64,000 nucleotides of DNA from positions 120,807 to 184,806 of the forward strand of contig NZ_JAUYFU010000024.1 in the NCBI RefSeq assembly GCF_030689645.1. The letters are read 5' to 3'. The stretch is from Humidesulfovibrio sp. (GTDB lineage Bacteria; Desulfobacterota; Desulfovibrionia; Desulfovibrionales; Desulfovibrionaceae). Positions 29,585-39,395 of the stretch are shown piece by piece. The position numbers and the translations under genes are program-made. Under the pieces are notes generated by a model. It was not told the DNA's origin. It worked only from the letters and a program-made list of their open reading frames with translations, and searched no databases. Positions within the stretch are counted from its first letter, which is position 1. The number at the start of each line of letters is the position of its first letter.

Positions 29585-29620
29585 GGTCCGAAGGCCCGTT
29601 TAAACTCAGAGGTTATGATC

Positions 29621-30316
29621 ATGAATGCACGTATTCCCGCCCTGGTGCTGTTTACGCTGCTGGTTGGCTGCGCAGCGGAGAAGCGGCCCATGCCTGAGCC
29701 GATTTTGTCCCAGCTGAACAACATTGAGCCCGAGCCTGTGAACAACCCCGCTTCGCTTTACGAGGCGGGGCAGTCGGAATTTCTTTTCGACGATAACAGG
29801 GCCAACAGGGTGGGCGATATCGTCATGGTCACCGTAACCGAGACCACCACCGGCAAGCACAAGGCCGACACCACCGCCACCAAGAGTAATACGAACGCCT
29901 ACGGGATTAGCATCGTGCCCAAGACAGGGATCTACGGCACCTTGAGCGATATTGTCCCAGGGGGCAAGGTCGGAAACGATCCTGCCATCGCCACCAACAG
30001 CGCAAGTTCGTTCAAGAGCACGGGCGAGACCAAGCAGGAGTCGAATCTGACGGCCATCGTGGCAACTCGTGTCATCCGCATTCTGCCGGGCAAGGTCATG
30101 CAGGTGGAGGGCGCGCGCCAGATCCGCATCAACGACGAAACACAAATTTTGGTGGTGCGCGGTCTTTTGCGCCAGCGCGACATCGACTCCAAGAACACTG
30201 CGCCGTCCTCGGCCCTGGCAGACGCCCGCATTGAGGTTTACGGCCAGGGCGCGCTTTCGGACAAGCAGCGCGCGGGCTGGATGTCCAGGGTCATCGACAA
30301 CGTCTGGCCGTTCTAG
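29621..30316 (+). CDS. flgH: Flagellar L-ring protein FlgH
   Basis: A 231-aa outer-membrane lipoprotein. The lipobox LVGC is at residues 14-17 after a short hydrophobic signal. The body carries [40 protein letters not shown] and the C-terminal [17 protein letters not shown], all typical of FlgH. I prefer ATG 29621 over 29615 because AGAGG is 8 bases away rather than 2. It builds the L-ring bushing with FlgI. Confidence 0.93.
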   Translation: MNARIPALVLFTLLVGCAAEKRPMPEPILSQLNNIEPEPVNNPASLYEAGQSEFLFDDNRANRVGDIVMVTVTETTTGKHKADTTATKSNTNAYGISIVPKTGIYGTLSDIVPGGKVGNDPAIATNSASSFKSTGETKQESNLTAIVATRVIRILPGKVMQVEGARQIRINDETQILVVRGLLRQRDIDSKNTAPSSALADARIEVYGQGALSDKQRAGWMSRVIDNVWPF

Positions 30317-30336
30317 ACCCACCTGAGGAGGTCCCC

Positions 30337-31485
30337 ATGCAGCGCATCAACTCATATAATGACAGGTTCCGCCGCGAACGCTTGCGCACACTGGGCGTGA
30401 TCCTTCTGTGCCTCATGTTCATGATTCTGGCCGGAGTGGCTCCGGCGAACGCGGTGCGCCTGAAGGACATCGCCAGCTTCAGCGGCGTGCGCAACAATGA
30501 ACTGGTTGGCTACGGGCTGGTTGTCGGACTCTCTGGAACGGGCGACGGCACCACCTCGGAGTTTACGATCCGTTCCCTGACCAACATGTTGGAGAAGATG
30601 GGCGTCTCGGTCAATCCGGCGACGCTTAAGCCCAAGAACACCGCCGCCGTCATGGTTACAGCGCGCATGCCGTCCTCGGCCCGGCCCGGATCGCCTCTTG
30701 ACGTCACCATCTCATCCATGGGCGACGCCAAGAGTTTGCTGGGCGGCGTGCTTCTGGTGACGCCCCTGCGCGGCCTGGATGGCCGCGTGTACGCGGTGGC
30801 CCAAGGCTCCCTGACTCTTGGAGGCTACTCGGCCGAAGGGCAGGCCGCCACGGCCCAGAAGAACATCACCACCGTGGCGCGCATACCAAACGGCGCAACC
30901 ATTGAGCGCGAAGTGCCCTTCCAGTTCAACAAGCAGGAGGGCCTGACCATCAATCTGTCCGGCACCCCGGATTTCGGCACCGCCATGCAGGTGGTGGGGC
31001 GCATCAACTCCGCCATTGGCGGCAACTACGCCAAGGCCATGGACGGCGCCACCATCCAGATGAATATTCCTCCGAAGTTTCAGAACAACATCGTTCCGCT
31101 CATGGCGTCCCTTGAGAACCTGGACATCTCGCCCGACTCCCGCGCCCGCGTGGTGGTGGATGAGAAGACCGGAACCGTGGTGCTGGGCGGCTACGTGCGC
31201 TTGACCAAGGTGGCCGTGGCCCATGGCAACCTGCAGATCGTGGTTTCCGAGACGCCCAATGTGAGCCAGCCCGGACCGTTCTCCCAGGGGCAGACCGTAA
31301 CCACCCCGCAGAGCAATGTGAAGGTGAAGGAGCAGAACAACCGTCTGCTGCTCATGGAGGGCGCGACCCTGCAGGAGCTTGTGGACGGTCTGAACTCCGT
31401 GGGCGCAACCCCGCGCGATCTCATCTCCATCCTGCGCACCCTTAAGAGCGCTGGCTCGCTCCATGCGGACCTGGAGGTCATTTAG
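30337..31485 (+). CDS. flgI: Flagellar P-ring protein FlgI
   Basis: A 382-aa periplasmic protein with a signal peptide (hydrophobic [21 protein letters not shown] region, cleavage after ANA). Family segments include [62 protein letters not shown] and the end [16 protein letters not shown]. It forms the ring around the distal rod in the peptidoglycan layer. It follows flgH by 20 bp with a GAGGAGG binding site. Confidence 0.96.
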   Translation: MQRINSYNDRFRRERLRTLGVILLCLMFMILAGVAPANAVRLKDIASFSGVRNNELVGYGLVVGLSGTGDGTTSEFTIRSLTNMLEKMGVSVNPATLKPKNTAAVMVTARMPSSARPGSPLDVTISSMGDAKSLLGGVLLVTPLRGLDGRVYAVAQGSLTLGGYSAEGQAATAQKNITTVARIPNGATIEREVPFQFNKQEGLTINLSGTPDFGTAMQVVGRINSAIGGNYAKAMDGATIQMNIPPKFQNNIVPLMASLENLDISPDSRARVVVDEKTGTVVLGGYVRLTKVAVAHGNLQIVVSETPNVSQPGPFSQGQTVTTPQSNVKVKEQNNRLLLMEGATLQELVDGLNSVGATPRDLISILRTLKSAGSLHADLEVI

Positions 31486-31487
31486 CC

Positions 31488-32261
31488 ATGGCCGACTTCA
31501 TCGCTCCTCAGGACGCCTCCCTTGCGGCCAAGAAGGCCCAGGACAGCGAACTTGTTGCGCTCAAGCAACAGATGGACCGCCTGAAGGGCGATCTGGCTCC
31601 TGCTCCGGGGGCCAAGCAGAAGCTGCGCAAGGCCTGCACGGATTTCGAGGCCGTGTTCATCAGCAAGCTCTGGGAGCAGATGCGCGCCACCATCCCGAAG
31701 GGCGGAATGTTGAAGTCGCCCCAGGAAGACATGTACCGCGCCATGTTCGACCGCGAGTTCACGGAAAAGATGGCGCAGGACGGCGGCATAGGTCTGGGCG
31801 ACATGCTCTACAACCAGTTGAAGGACAAGATAAAGGGCGGCGGCAAGACATCTGGCAAGTCCGGCGCGCAGACCCTGCTTGCCGCTCCCGATTCCGCAGC
31901 CCCCATTCAGCCTGCCCCCACGGGGGTCTTGCCGGACAAGCCGGAGTTCAAGGTTCCCAGGCGCAACGGGGTAACTGCTTCGCAAACTTCAAGCGTGCCC
32001 GCTCCGTCCACGGTTCCCCATGTGGCGGCGGCAACCCCAAAGCCTCCCGCCTCAGTGCCTGGCGCCGTAATGGCGGACGTGGAGGCTTTGGCGCAGCGCA
32101 TCGAAGCCGCATACGACCGCCGTCAGGCCGAGACCGCCGGACAGGCGGCACAGGCTACAGTTCCGTCCCAGGACCAGAACCAGGGCCAGGCGGCCCGATA
32201 CGGGCGGAGCTCCGGCTCAAGCTCCCTCACCACTGGCCGCAGATTTGCAACCATCGGGTAG
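31488..32261 (+). CDS. flgJ: Rod-binding protein, FlgJ N-terminal type (no muramidase domain)
   Basis: A 257-aa protein with a FlgJ rod-capping domain at about residues 40-115 (KACTDFEAVFISKLWEQM, GGIGLGDMLYNQL). The remaining ~140 residues are Pro/Ala/Ser/Gln-rich low complexity with no glucosaminidase/muramidase domain. Peptidoglycan clearance for rod growth must therefore be done by a separate enzyme, possibly a lytic transglycosylase. It begins 2 bp after the flgI stop and ends the first flagellar block. Confidence 0.88.
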   Translation: MADFIAPQDASLAAKKAQDSELVALKQQMDRLKGDLAPAPGAKQKLRKACTDFEAVFISKLWEQMRATIPKGGMLKSPQEDMYRAMFDREFTEKMAQDGGIGLGDMLYNQLKDKIKGGGKTSGKSGAQTLLAAPDSAAPIQPAPTGVLPDKPEFKVPRRNGVTASQTSSVPAPSTVPHVAAATPKPPASVPGAVMADVEALAQRIEAAYDRRQAETAGQAAQATVPSQDQNQGQAARYGRSSGSSSLTTGRRFATIG

Positions 32262-32367
32262 GGCGGCGCTCCATGTGAGCCGGTTCAGAAGCGTTTGTGT
32301 GTGCAAGTTTCTTAGATGATGAAGTTTTTTTCGGCATTCACGAGGCCGTGAGCAGGAGGGTGAGGCG

Positions 32368-32850
32368 ATGATCAAGAACATTCAGGAAAATTTGACCCGG
32401 CAAATCCGTGCGCTGGAACTCCTGTCCTCACTTTTGGAAGAAGAATTTGCCGACCTGTGCGACCGCAAGCCGCAGGACGTGAGCGTGCTTGAACTTTCCA
32501 TCCAGGAGCTCATGCGCCAGATAGCCGTGGAGCGCAGGACACTGCGGGCCATGATCCAAAGAGCCTATCCGGGCAAGGTCCGTGTGCGCGAGGTTGCGCA
32601 GGAGCTGAATGCCGAGGATGCCCAAGTGCTGAGCGACCAACTGGCCGCCATGGACCGGGTAGAGCAGATTTGCGCCATCCAGGCCGACAAGAACCGCCAG
32701 CTCGCCATGGGGCTCTACGATCAGAGCCTGGATCTTCTGAAGCGCCTTCACCAGGCCATTGAGCCTGGCAAGTCGGACATGTACTCGCGCCGGGGACGTT
32801 ATGCCAAGAGCATGCAGCCCCAGGTCAGCATGTTTCGCGGAGGTGTCTAA
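32368..32850 (+). CDS. flgN: FlgN-family flagellar export chaperone
   Basis: A 160-aa helical, charged protein in the usual position directly before flgK. FlgN-type features include the long heptad-like helix LTRQIRALELLSSLLEEEF and ELSIQELMRQIAVERRTLRA, and a late MGLYDQSLDLLKRLHQ. FlgN keeps the junction proteins FlgK and FlgL soluble and escorts them to the export gate. Its stop abuts the flgK ATG with no gap, and AGGAGGG precedes its own ATG. Confidence 0.85.
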   Translation: MIKNIQENLTRQIRALELLSSLLEEEFADLCDRKPQDVSVLELSIQELMRQIAVERRTLRAMIQRAYPGKVRVREVAQELNAEDAQVLSDQLAAMDRVEQICAIQADKNRQLAMGLYDQSLDLLKRLHQAIEPGKSDMYSRRGRYAKSMQPQVSMFRGGV

Positions 32851-34962
32851 ATGTCCGGCCTGACCTCCATAATGAGCACGGCGAAGAGCGGCCTCGAAGC
32901 CGCTCAAGCCGCTATCGCCGTCACCGGCCAGAACATCTCCAACGTCGACACCCAGGGCTACAGCCGCAGGTCCGTCTCTTTTGTCGAAGCCTACGTGGCG
33001 GATGGCGCAGTGGGGCAGGTGGGCTCCGGCGTTTGGGCCAATGATGTTCAGCGTTACTTCAATCAGTACGTGGAGAACCAATATTACGATCAGGCTACCC
33101 AGCGCGACCGCTGGGAGAACCTCTACACCAATCTTTCGAATACAGAGAGTTTGTTCAACGAGTCTGCCGGGTATGGTCTTTCCAACACGCTGAACAAGTT
33201 CTTCGGGTCCTGGAAGGATCTTACCCAGGCCACGGAGAACGCCAGCAGCCGCAACAGCGTTCTTGAGAGCAGCAAGACTCTCATCTCCACGCTCAATCAG
33301 ATCAATTCCGACATGATCACCCAGCAGCAGTCCACCGATGCGGCCATTGTTCAGCAGGTAAGCGAGGTCAATGATCTGCTCAAGCAGATTGCGAACCTGA
33401 ACAAGCAGCTCTCCACCACTGCGGCGGACAAGAACGCCTTGTTGGATTCCCGGTCCGGTCTGGTGCGCAAGCTGTCCGGCTACATGGACATCAATTACAT
33501 CGACAAGGGCAGCGATAATGTCACCATCACCACCAAGGGCGGGCAGAACCTGGTGGATGGCTCCAATTACTATATTATTTCTTACGACGCCCCGCAGGCT
33601 ACATCAGCCTTGACCAACGACTCGACTTTTGACGGCAAGGCGTACTTCTCCGGTTCGGACAACCAGGAGTACACCCTGGAAGTGGTGACGGCGGGCAATG
33701 TGACCAGCGGCACGGGCGCGGCCATGTTCCGCGTCTCCGTAGATGGCGGCAGGACCTGGCTCAAGAACGCGGACGGCACGGAGAAGCTGGTGGCGGCGCG
33801 CAATGAAGACAGCGCCGTGAGCGTCGGTCCCTTGTCCATCTGGTTCGGCACCAGCACGAGTTCGGACGTGGCCCCCGGCACCAGTTTCACCGTGGGCGAC
33901 AAGTTCTCCATCATGCCCACGCGCGGGCTGTACTGGAACGAGAACACCTCCACCAAGGAGAACATCACTCCGTTCACGAACGCCTCCGGCACAATGGACC
34001 TCTCACGGCTCACCGGCGGCACCCTTTCCGCCCTGTGCAGCTACAAGAACGATTACCTGGGCGCCTACCGCGAGAGGCTCGACGCCCTCGCCAGCACCGT
34101 GGCCTGGGAGGTCAACCGCCTCCACAGCCAGGGAACCGGCCTGGCGAACCAGACCGAGTTGAACGGCACCTACTCTGTGCGGCATGACAACGTGGCCCTT
34201 GGCAGCAACAGCTCGGGCCTTACTTATGCAAGCAAGCTCACCTCTGGCAGCGCGTACCTCTTTGTGTATGACAAGAGCACCGGGTTGCAGGTTTCCGGCG
34301 CAGCGCTTGACTTCAGCGGCGGCGCTGGCTTGAAGCTCAACTTCGACCCGAAGACTCACACCCTTGAGGACGTGGCAGATGCGGTGAACAACAGCTATGG
34401 TGGCCGTGTCACCGCCACCATTGTCAACCACCAGTTGTCCTTAAGCGCCGCACCCGGCTACAGCTTCAATATGGGCACGGACACCACGGGCCTGTATGCC
34501 GCCCTGGGGTTGAACACCTACTTCACCGGCTCGCAATGCTCGAACCTGGGCATCAACACGGCAGTGTCCTCGAACCTGGACCATCTGAACGCGGGCCACG
34601 TGAACGGGGCAGGGCAGGCCAACAAGGGCGACGGCACAACGGCCACGGCCATTTCGAATCTTCTGGACAACAAGGTGTCCATCTCCACCTTGCGCAGCGG
34701 CACCGTGAACCAGAGCATCAGCGGCTATTACTCCGGTCTGGTGAGCGTCGTCGGAGCGGATACCGCCCAGTCCAAGTACAAGTACCAGTATACAAACGCC
34801 CTGGCCAAGGATCTGGACGATCAGCAGCAGGCCATCTCCGGCGTCAATATTGACGAGGAAATGACGAACCTCATCAAGTATCAGCACGCATACACCGCGG
34901 CTGCAAAGCTCATTACCACAGCGGACGAGATGATGCAGACCCTGCTGTCTCTCAAGTCCTAA
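32851..34962 (+). CDS. flgK: Flagellar hook-associated protein 1, FlgK
   Basis: A 703-aa hook-filament junction protein. The N-terminus has SGLEAAQAAIAVTGQNISNV and DTQGYSRRSV, and the C-terminus has SGVNIDEEMTNLIKYQHAY and LITTADEMMQTLLSL, the paired axial coiled-coil signatures. The middle domain is enlarged relative to enteric FlgK (~550 aa), with Thr/Ser/Gly-rich surface-like sequence including a DGGRTWLKNADG stretch that also has a counterpart in FlgL. It is secreted through the flagellar type III apparatus. Confidence 0.95.
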   Translation: MSGLTSIMSTAKSGLEAAQAAIAVTGQNISNVDTQGYSRRSVSFVEAYVADGAVGQVGSGVWANDVQRYFNQYVENQYYDQATQRDRWENLYTNLSNTESLFNESAGYGLSNTLNKFFGSWKDLTQATENASSRNSVLESSKTLISTLNQINSDMITQQQSTDAAIVQQVSEVNDLLKQIANLNKQLSTTAADKNALLDSRSGLVRKLSGYMDINYIDKGSDNVTITTKGGQNLVDGSNYYIISYDAPQATSALTNDSTFDGKAYFSGSDNQEYTLEVVTAGNVTSGTGAAMFRVSVDGGRTWLKNADGTEKLVAARNEDSAVSVGPLSIWFGTSTSSDVAPGTSFTVGDKFSIMPTRGLYWNENTSTKENITPFTNASGTMDLSRLTGGTLSALCSYKNDYLGAYRERLDALASTVAWEVNRLHSQGTGLANQTELNGTYSVRHDNVALGSNSSGLTYASKLTSGSAYLFVYDKSTGLQVSGAALDFSGGAGLKLNFDPKTHTLEDVADAVNNSYGGRVTATIVNHQLSLSAAPGYSFNMGTDTTGLYAALGLNTYFTGSQCSNLGINTAVSSNLDHLNAGHVNGAGQANKGDGTTATAISNLLDNKVSISTLRSGTVNQSISGYYSGLVSVVGADTAQSKYKYQYTNALAKDLDDQQQAISGVNIDEEMTNLIKYQHAYTAAAKLITTADEMMQTLLSLKS

Positions 34963-34975
34963 AGGGGGGGAAGTC

Positions 34976-36622
34976 ATGCTTCGCGTTTCAACGCAGATGA
35001 TGTATACTCAGTCAATTGACTACATTAACAACAAGCTGTCATCCCTTACGGACCTGAATGAGCAGGCGTCATCCCAGAAGCGCGTGAACAGGCCTTCTGA
35101 CGACGCTGTTGGTGCGGCAACCATTCTGAACCTGCGCACCACCCTGACCTCCTACGACCAGTATATGGAGAACGCCGACACGGCCAAGGGCTGGCTCGCC
35201 ACCTCCGACAGCACGCTGACGCAGGTGTCCACGCTGATCACCCGCGCCAAGAGCCTGGCCGAGCAGGGCGCAACCGGCACCATGTCTGACGAGAACCGCA
35301 AGCAGATTTCCTTCGAGATGCGCCAGATTTATGAGCAGCTCATCGCCATGGCCAACACCAAGTACCAGAACAAGAGCATCTACGGCGGGCAGGTCACCGA
35401 CCAGAACGCCTTCAGCGAATGCCTGTGGATGACCTCCAACGACGCTTCGTTGTCTGCGGCCAGCAACGGTTTCCGCATCGAGGGCAACAGCGACACCACA
35501 GTGCTGGTGCAGTTCCTGAAGAGCGGCGCCAGCATCGGCAGCTCCGCCACCATGAGTTCCTGCGACGTGCGTTACAGTATTGATGGCGGCAAGACTTTCA
35601 GGCTTGGCACGGTGACAAGCAATGCCGGTCAAATCGTTGTGGGCATGCCGGAGAGCGGCACCTCCATCACCTTTGCCAAGGACGTCCAGGTGAAGGTCAA
35701 CAGCCCGACCGACACCAATGACACCAAGGGCTCCTGGATGTGGATACGGCCTTCGGCGGTATACAAGGGCGATGACGCTGACATGGCCTCCACAACGGTG
35801 AGCAGCACAGGAGCGGGAACCGGGCTGGTTGCCGCCACGGCGCGAGGTTCCTTTGCCGGGAACACCTTGGTGCGCATCGACAACTCCACAGCCGTGACCA
35901 TGGGCGGAGACATCCAGTATTCCTACAGCCTGGACAATGGCATGAACTGGGTAACGGGCAACACTGTTGCCGCCGACGCCACCTCGAACGGCACCACCCT
36001 GAACATCGCAGGCGGCGGGCTGCTGACTTTGGCGTCTGGGGGCAGCAATTTGCTGCAACCCGGCGCGCAGTTTCTCATCAATCCGCATACCGCAGGCATC
36101 AGCCTGCAGATAAGCTCCAGCGAGTCCGTCAGGGTGAACGACGTGGGCAAGGATATCTTTGGCGGCATCTACCAGGATCCCAAGAAGGTGCTGGCCAACG
36201 GCGGCGCGCGGCTGACCATGTCGAGCAGCAACGCCTCCGCCGTGTTCGACTCGTCATCGAGCATCTACAACAGCAACGGCGGCAACGCGACCAAGAACCT
36301 GTTTGAGACCATGGGCAACCTGGTGGCATTTCTTGAGACCAACAATCAGCAAGGCGTCAGTCAGGCGTTGGAAGGGCTCAAGCTTTGCCAGATCCAGGTG
36401 ACCACCTCACTTGCCAGCGTGGGCGGGCGCGAGAATCGCGTCAACACCACCAAGACGGTGCTGGGCAACCTGTCGGACAGCGTCACCGCGCAGCTCAGCT
36501 CCGTGGAGGACGTGGACCTGACCAAGCTGTTGACGCACCTGTCGCAGCAGGAAACGGCCTATCAGGCTGTGCTCAAGTCCTCGTCCATGATCATGCAGAT
36601 GAGCTTAATGAACTACATTTAG
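34976..36622 (+). CDS. flgL: Flagellar hook-associated protein 3, FlgL (long form)
   Basis: A 548-aa junction protein. The flagellin-like N-terminus shows LRVSTQMMYTQSIDYI, RVNRPSDDAVGAATILNLR and LAEQGATGTMSDENRKQI, and the C-terminus ends in VDLTKLLTHLSQQETAYQ and SSMIMQMSLMNYI. E. coli FlgL is about 317 aa; the extra ~230 residues form a central domain containing SIDGGKTFRLG and SLDNGMNWVTG, which look like two repeats of one strand-turn unit. It sits 13 bp after flgK with a GGGGGGAA binding site. Confidence 0.93.
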   Translation: MLRVSTQMMYTQSIDYINNKLSSLTDLNEQASSQKRVNRPSDDAVGAATILNLRTTLTSYDQYMENADTAKGWLATSDSTLTQVSTLITRAKSLAEQGATGTMSDENRKQISFEMRQIYEQLIAMANTKYQNKSIYGGQVTDQNAFSECLWMTSNDASLSAASNGFRIEGNSDTTVLVQFLKSGASIGSSATMSSCDVRYSIDGGKTFRLGTVTSNAGQIVVGMPESGTSITFAKDVQVKVNSPTDTNDTKGSWMWIRPSAVYKGDDADMASTTVSSTGAGTGLVAATARGSFAGNTLVRIDNSTAVTMGGDIQYSYSLDNGMNWVTGNTVAADATSNGTTLNIAGGGLLTLASGGSNLLQPGAQFLINPHTAGISLQISSSESVRVNDVGKDIFGGIYQDPKKVLANGGARLTMSSSNASAVFDSSSSIYNSNGGNATKNLFETMGNLVAFLETNNQQGVSQALEGLKLCQIQVTTSLASVGGRENRVNTTKTVLGNLSDSVTAQLSSVEDVDLTKLLTHLSQQETAYQAVLKSSSMIMQMSLMNYI

Positions 36623-36766
36623 AGGCGAATGCGGGCGCTTGCCGCGCCAACCGAAGGAAAACGGCTTCCGCGCTGGACATTTGCCCCGGCCATAGGCTAG
36701 CATTCTCCATTGCCGCGCTTGAGTGCGGCGCGGCCAGAGAAACGAAAGGCGATTACTCGAGGCATT

Positions 36767-37009
36767 ATGCTTATCCTCACCAGGCGCCCCGGAGAGAGTC
36801 TCTACCTGGGCGACAACATAAAGCTCAAAGTGCTGAGCATCCAGGGCAAGCAGATCAAGCTTGGCCTGGAGGTGCCTGAGGATATGACTGTGTATCGGGA
36901 AGAGGTCTATCTTAAGATCAAGGAACAGAACAGCCTGGCCCTTCAGGCCAGTGAGCAGGATCTGCTTGCAGCGGCATCGTTATGGCAGGAAGATCAAAAA
37001 AAATCGTAA
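36767..37009 (+). CDS. csrA: Carbon storage regulator CsrA
   Basis: An 80-aa RNA-binding dimer with the core [18 protein letters not shown] and [14 protein letters not shown]. It binds GGA motifs in leaders, notably flagellin mRNA, and represses translation. The C-terminus is about 15 residues longer than E. coli CsrA. ATG 36767 follows GAGG. It overlaps fliW by 28 bp, so regulator and antagonist are made together right after the hook-junction genes. Confidence 0.96.
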   Translation: MLILTRRPGESLYLGDNIKLKVLSIQGKQIKLGLEVPEDMTVYREEVYLKIKEQNSLALQASEQDLLAAASLWQEDQKKS

Positions 37010-37476
37010 TCCAGACCAAGCTGGGCGAACGCGAAGTGGCGCGCGATAGCGTGCTCTACTTTCCGCATGGCCTCATCGGGCTGGATGACAAGCGCGAATT
37101 CGTGCTCATTCCGGTGCGGGAGAACTCCCCGTTCCTGCTCTTGCAGTGTGTCACCGATTCCGGGCTGGGACTGCTGGTGGCCGATCCTTTCCCGTTCTTG
37201 CCTGATTACAATGTGAAGCTTGAGCAGGCCGAGAAAAAGATTCTGCGGGTGGAGAGCCTCCGCCAGATCGCAGTGCTGGTCACCGTGACGATCCCAAAGA
37301 ATCGCCCGCAGGAAACCACGCTGAACCTATCCGGCCCGATAATCCTGAACACCTCGGCCCGCCTCGGGCTTCAGGCTCCGCAGATGGATTCCAAGTACCC
37401 CACGCATTTTCGCCTGGTGGACACCCCGCGCCCGGAAGACACGCAGCGCGCCGTGAAGGATGAACACCAGGAATAG
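36982..37476 (+). CDS. fliW: Flagellar assembly factor FliW (CsrA antagonist)
   Basis: A 164-aa protein with FliW hallmarks [38 protein letters not shown] and [18 protein letters not shown]. FliW binds both flagellin and CsrA: when flagellin is secreted, freed FliW sequesters CsrA and relieves repression of flagellin translation. The 28-bp overlap with csrA fits this partnership. A strong terminator follows. Confidence 0.94.
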   Translation: MAGRSKKIVIQTKLGEREVARDSVLYFPHGLIGLDDKREFVLIPVRENSPFLLLQCVTDSGLGLLVADPFPFLPDYNVKLEQAEKKILRVESLRQIAVLVTVTIPKNRPQETTLNLSGPIILNTSARLGLQAPQMDSKYPTHFRLVDTPRPEDTQRAVKDEHQE

Positions 37477-37498
37477 AATTGGGCGCCCGGCTCAACTC

Positions 37499-37540
37499 AA
37501 AAGCCCCTGCCGACTTTTTGTCCGCTGGGGCTTTTGTGTA
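37499..37540. terminator. Intrinsic terminator after fliW (bidirectional)
   Basis: A 9-bp stem pairs 37499-37507 with 37527-37535, giving an A-run on the left and a T-run on the right. It can therefore end the flagellar transcript on plus and the flgM transcript on minus. It sits in the gap between the converging fliW and flgM genes. Confidence 0.85.
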
Positions 37541-37623
37541 TTATTGCCGCCGGTTGTGTGGGGCCTGCTTCTGGCGTAAGTGTCGCGTTGCACCGCAGGG
37601 CAGCGTTTGGGCGGGAGGCTCGC

Positions 37624-37932
37624 TTAGCGGGTCAGGTTCACTTCTTCACGAATCAGGTTGGCCGCAGCCTTGCGGATGTCCGGCTTGTAGGTGCCGGCCT
37701 GAACCTGGTCCTTGAGGTCGCGGACCTTGTCGGCGCGCGTATCGGGCGCGGTGTTGGCCACGCTCACGGCCGTCGCCAAGTTGCGGGCCTCTGGCGAGAG
37801 CGCCACCTTGTCGCCAAGCTGCCGGGCGCTTGCAGCGCCTTGGGCCGCCTGGTCCTGCTGCACCCGCGGAGTCTCCTGCAGCTTCTGCGCGGAGTAAGGG
37901 TTCAGCTCGCCGTATACCTTCTTGATCTCCAT
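37624..37932 (-). CDS. flgM: Anti-sigma-28 factor FlgM
   Basis: A 102-aa protein whose C-terminal half carries the FlgM sigma-binding segment (DKVRDLKDQVQAGTYKPDI, then KAAANLIREE). The N-terminal half is polar and probably disordered, as required for export through the hook. FlgM holds FliA (sigma-28) inactive until hook completion. It lies 27 bp after its co-oriented partner gene and faces the fliW terminator. Confidence 0.9.
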   Translation of the reverse strand: MEIKKVYGELNPYSAQKLQETPRVQQDQAAQGAASARQLGDKVALSPEARNLATAVSVANTAPDTRADKVRDLKDQVQAGTYKPDIRKAAANLIREEVNLTR

Positions 37933-37959
37933 GATTCTCCCCCTCTGTTTTTGAGGGTC

Positions 37960-38376
37960 TTACAACATCGTGTCGTCAACCTTGTTCAAAGTGATCTCCC
38001 AGAGCCTGCGCATGATGCGCATCTTCTCGTCCGGGACGATCTCCTGCGGGCCTTCGGTGGTCTGGCGGAGGATCTGGACCTCGCCGCCATCCAGGGGGTA
38101 GTCGAAAAGCACCCGCTCGCCCAACTCCTGCTCCAGGTCCGAAAGAACCTTTGTCACCACCGGATTGTCTTGCCCGTTTACCAGGAGATTTTCAATGACC
38201 TCCTGGGCGATTCTCTCGACGAGCTCCTTGCGGCGCGCCTCCCGGGAGATGCTCACCAAGTCCTGCGCACCGGAAAGAGCAAGCGCACGCTTGAAGCGGG
38301 CGAGCCGCTTGGCGCTTGTCAGCTGCTTTCCATAGGTGCGCAGCATGAGGCGAACATTCACCGATTGAGCAGTCAT
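37960..38376 (-). CDS. DVU0524-type FlgM-associated protein
   Basis: A 138-aa protein matching the family found next to flgM in Desulfovibrio (named after DVU0524 of D. vulgaris). Visible features are a basic N-terminal half (LMLRTYGKQLTSAKRLARFKR stretch, broken by polar turns), SISREARRKELVERIAQEV and a C-terminal MRIMRRLWEITLNKVDDT. No catalytic motif is evident. It is the first gene behind a sigma-28-type promoter and shares a transcript with flgM, so a role in tuning late flagellar expression is a fair guess from context only. Confidence 0.75.
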   Translation of the reverse strand: MTAQSVNVRLMLRTYGKQLTSAKRLARFKRALALSGAQDLVSISREARRKELVERIAQEVIENLLVNGQDNPVVTKVLSDLEQELGERVLFDYPLDGGEVQILRQTTEGPQEIVPDEKMRIMRRLWEITLNKVDDTML

Positions 38377-38401
38377 CTCTTACACTCCTAGCTTGAGTCC
38401 T

Positions 38402-38429
38402 TTATCGTCACTTGCCGCAGATAACTTTA
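38402..38429 (-). promoter_or_regulatory. Sigma-28 (FliA) promoter of the flgM unit
   Basis: On the minus strand TAAAGTTA (38422-38429) and GACGATAA (38402-38409) are separated by 12 bp. The sigma-28 consensus is TAAAGTTT-N11-GCCGATAA, so each box matches 7 of 8 bases and the spacing is one longer. The start point would be about 20 bp before the ATG at 38376. This makes flgM part of the FliA feedback loop. Confidence 0.7.
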
Positions 38430-38519
38430 GGGCTGTAAGCGAAAAAAAACTACTTTGCGTAATTATTGTTGCCCGGAGGATGTGTTGAATGTTCTTGCGG
38501 ATTTGTCTAGGGTTGACAA

Positions 38520-39389
38520 ATGAGTGATGAAAAACGGTCTTTCCTTGTGATGCTGCGCACGGGCGATGCCCAGGCCAGAAGCCTTGGGCAGGAGATTTCC
38601 GATTGGCTGGCCGGTCGGAACGTGCTTACCACCCTGTGCGAACACCGCGTGGGGGGCGGCCTTGATTCTTGCGCGCCGCCGCTGGACCGGCCCTGGGACA
38701 TGGTCCTGGTCCTGGGGGGAGACGGCACCTTCATCGGCGTTGCGCGCGTGTGTCTTCGCCTGGGCATTCCTGTGCTGGGGCTCAACCTGGGCCGGGTCGG
38801 CTTTTTGGCCGAGGGCGCGAGCAACTGGCAAAAGCGCCTTGAGGCGCTGCTCGCCGGGAAATACACCCTGTCGCGGCGCGTCTGCCTGGCCTACGAGGTG
38901 CTGCGCGCGGGGCGGAGCGTTTATACCGGCGTGGCGGTGAATGATGTGGTGGTTAGCCGGGGCGACATGGCCCGGCTCATTCGCCTGCTGGTGCTGCGCG
39001 GCCCGGAGAACGCGCAGGAGCGGGTGGGCGCCATGCGCGCCGACGGCCTCATCGTAAGCACTCCCACTGGTTCCACGGCCTACGCCTATTCCGCTGGCGG
39101 GCCGCTGGTGCACCCGGAGATGCAGGCCTTCTGCCTCACTCCTGTGTGCCCATTTTTGAATACCTTTGGGCCGATGGTTCTCCCGGCCGATGCTCCGTTG
39201 AGCATCCAGGTTGAGGAGCATCGGGGCGAGGTCCGCATGACCGTGGATGGCCAGCGCGCCTTCGGTTTGGAGCCTGGCGACGAGGTCTGGATTTCGCGCA
39301 GCCCGCATGACTTGGTGATGGCCCAGACCGCCTGTTGCAGTTCGTATTTCGCCAAATTGGCGAACAAAGGCTTCTTCACCCAGAGGTAG
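38520..39389 (+). CDS. nadK: NAD kinase
   Basis: A 289-aa enzyme that phosphorylates NAD to NADP. It has the family GGDGT motif in MVLVLGGDGTFIGVARV, then VLGLNLGRVGFLAEG, and the NAD-site stretch SADGLIVSTPTGSTAYAYS-type sequence (here preceded by MRADG). The length is normal. ATG 38520 has a modest CTAGGG ribosome binding site. It diverges from the flgM unit and starts a co-oriented run with the ARMT1-like gene and mltA. Confidence 0.95.
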   Translation: MSDEKRSFLVMLRTGDAQARSLGQEISDWLAGRNVLTTLCEHRVGGGLDSCAPPLDRPWDMVLVLGGDGTFIGVARVCLRLGIPVLGLNLGRVGFLAEGASNWQKRLEALLAGKYTLSRRVCLAYEVLRAGRSVYTGVAVNDVVVSRGDMARLIRLLVLRGPENAQERVGAMRADGLIVSTPTGSTAYAYSAGGPLVHPEMQAFCLTPVCPFLNTFGPMVLPADAPLSIQVEEHRGEVRMTVDGQRAFGLEPGDEVWISRSPHDLVMAQTACCSSYFAKLANKGFFTQR

Positions 39390-39395
39390 TCCGCA

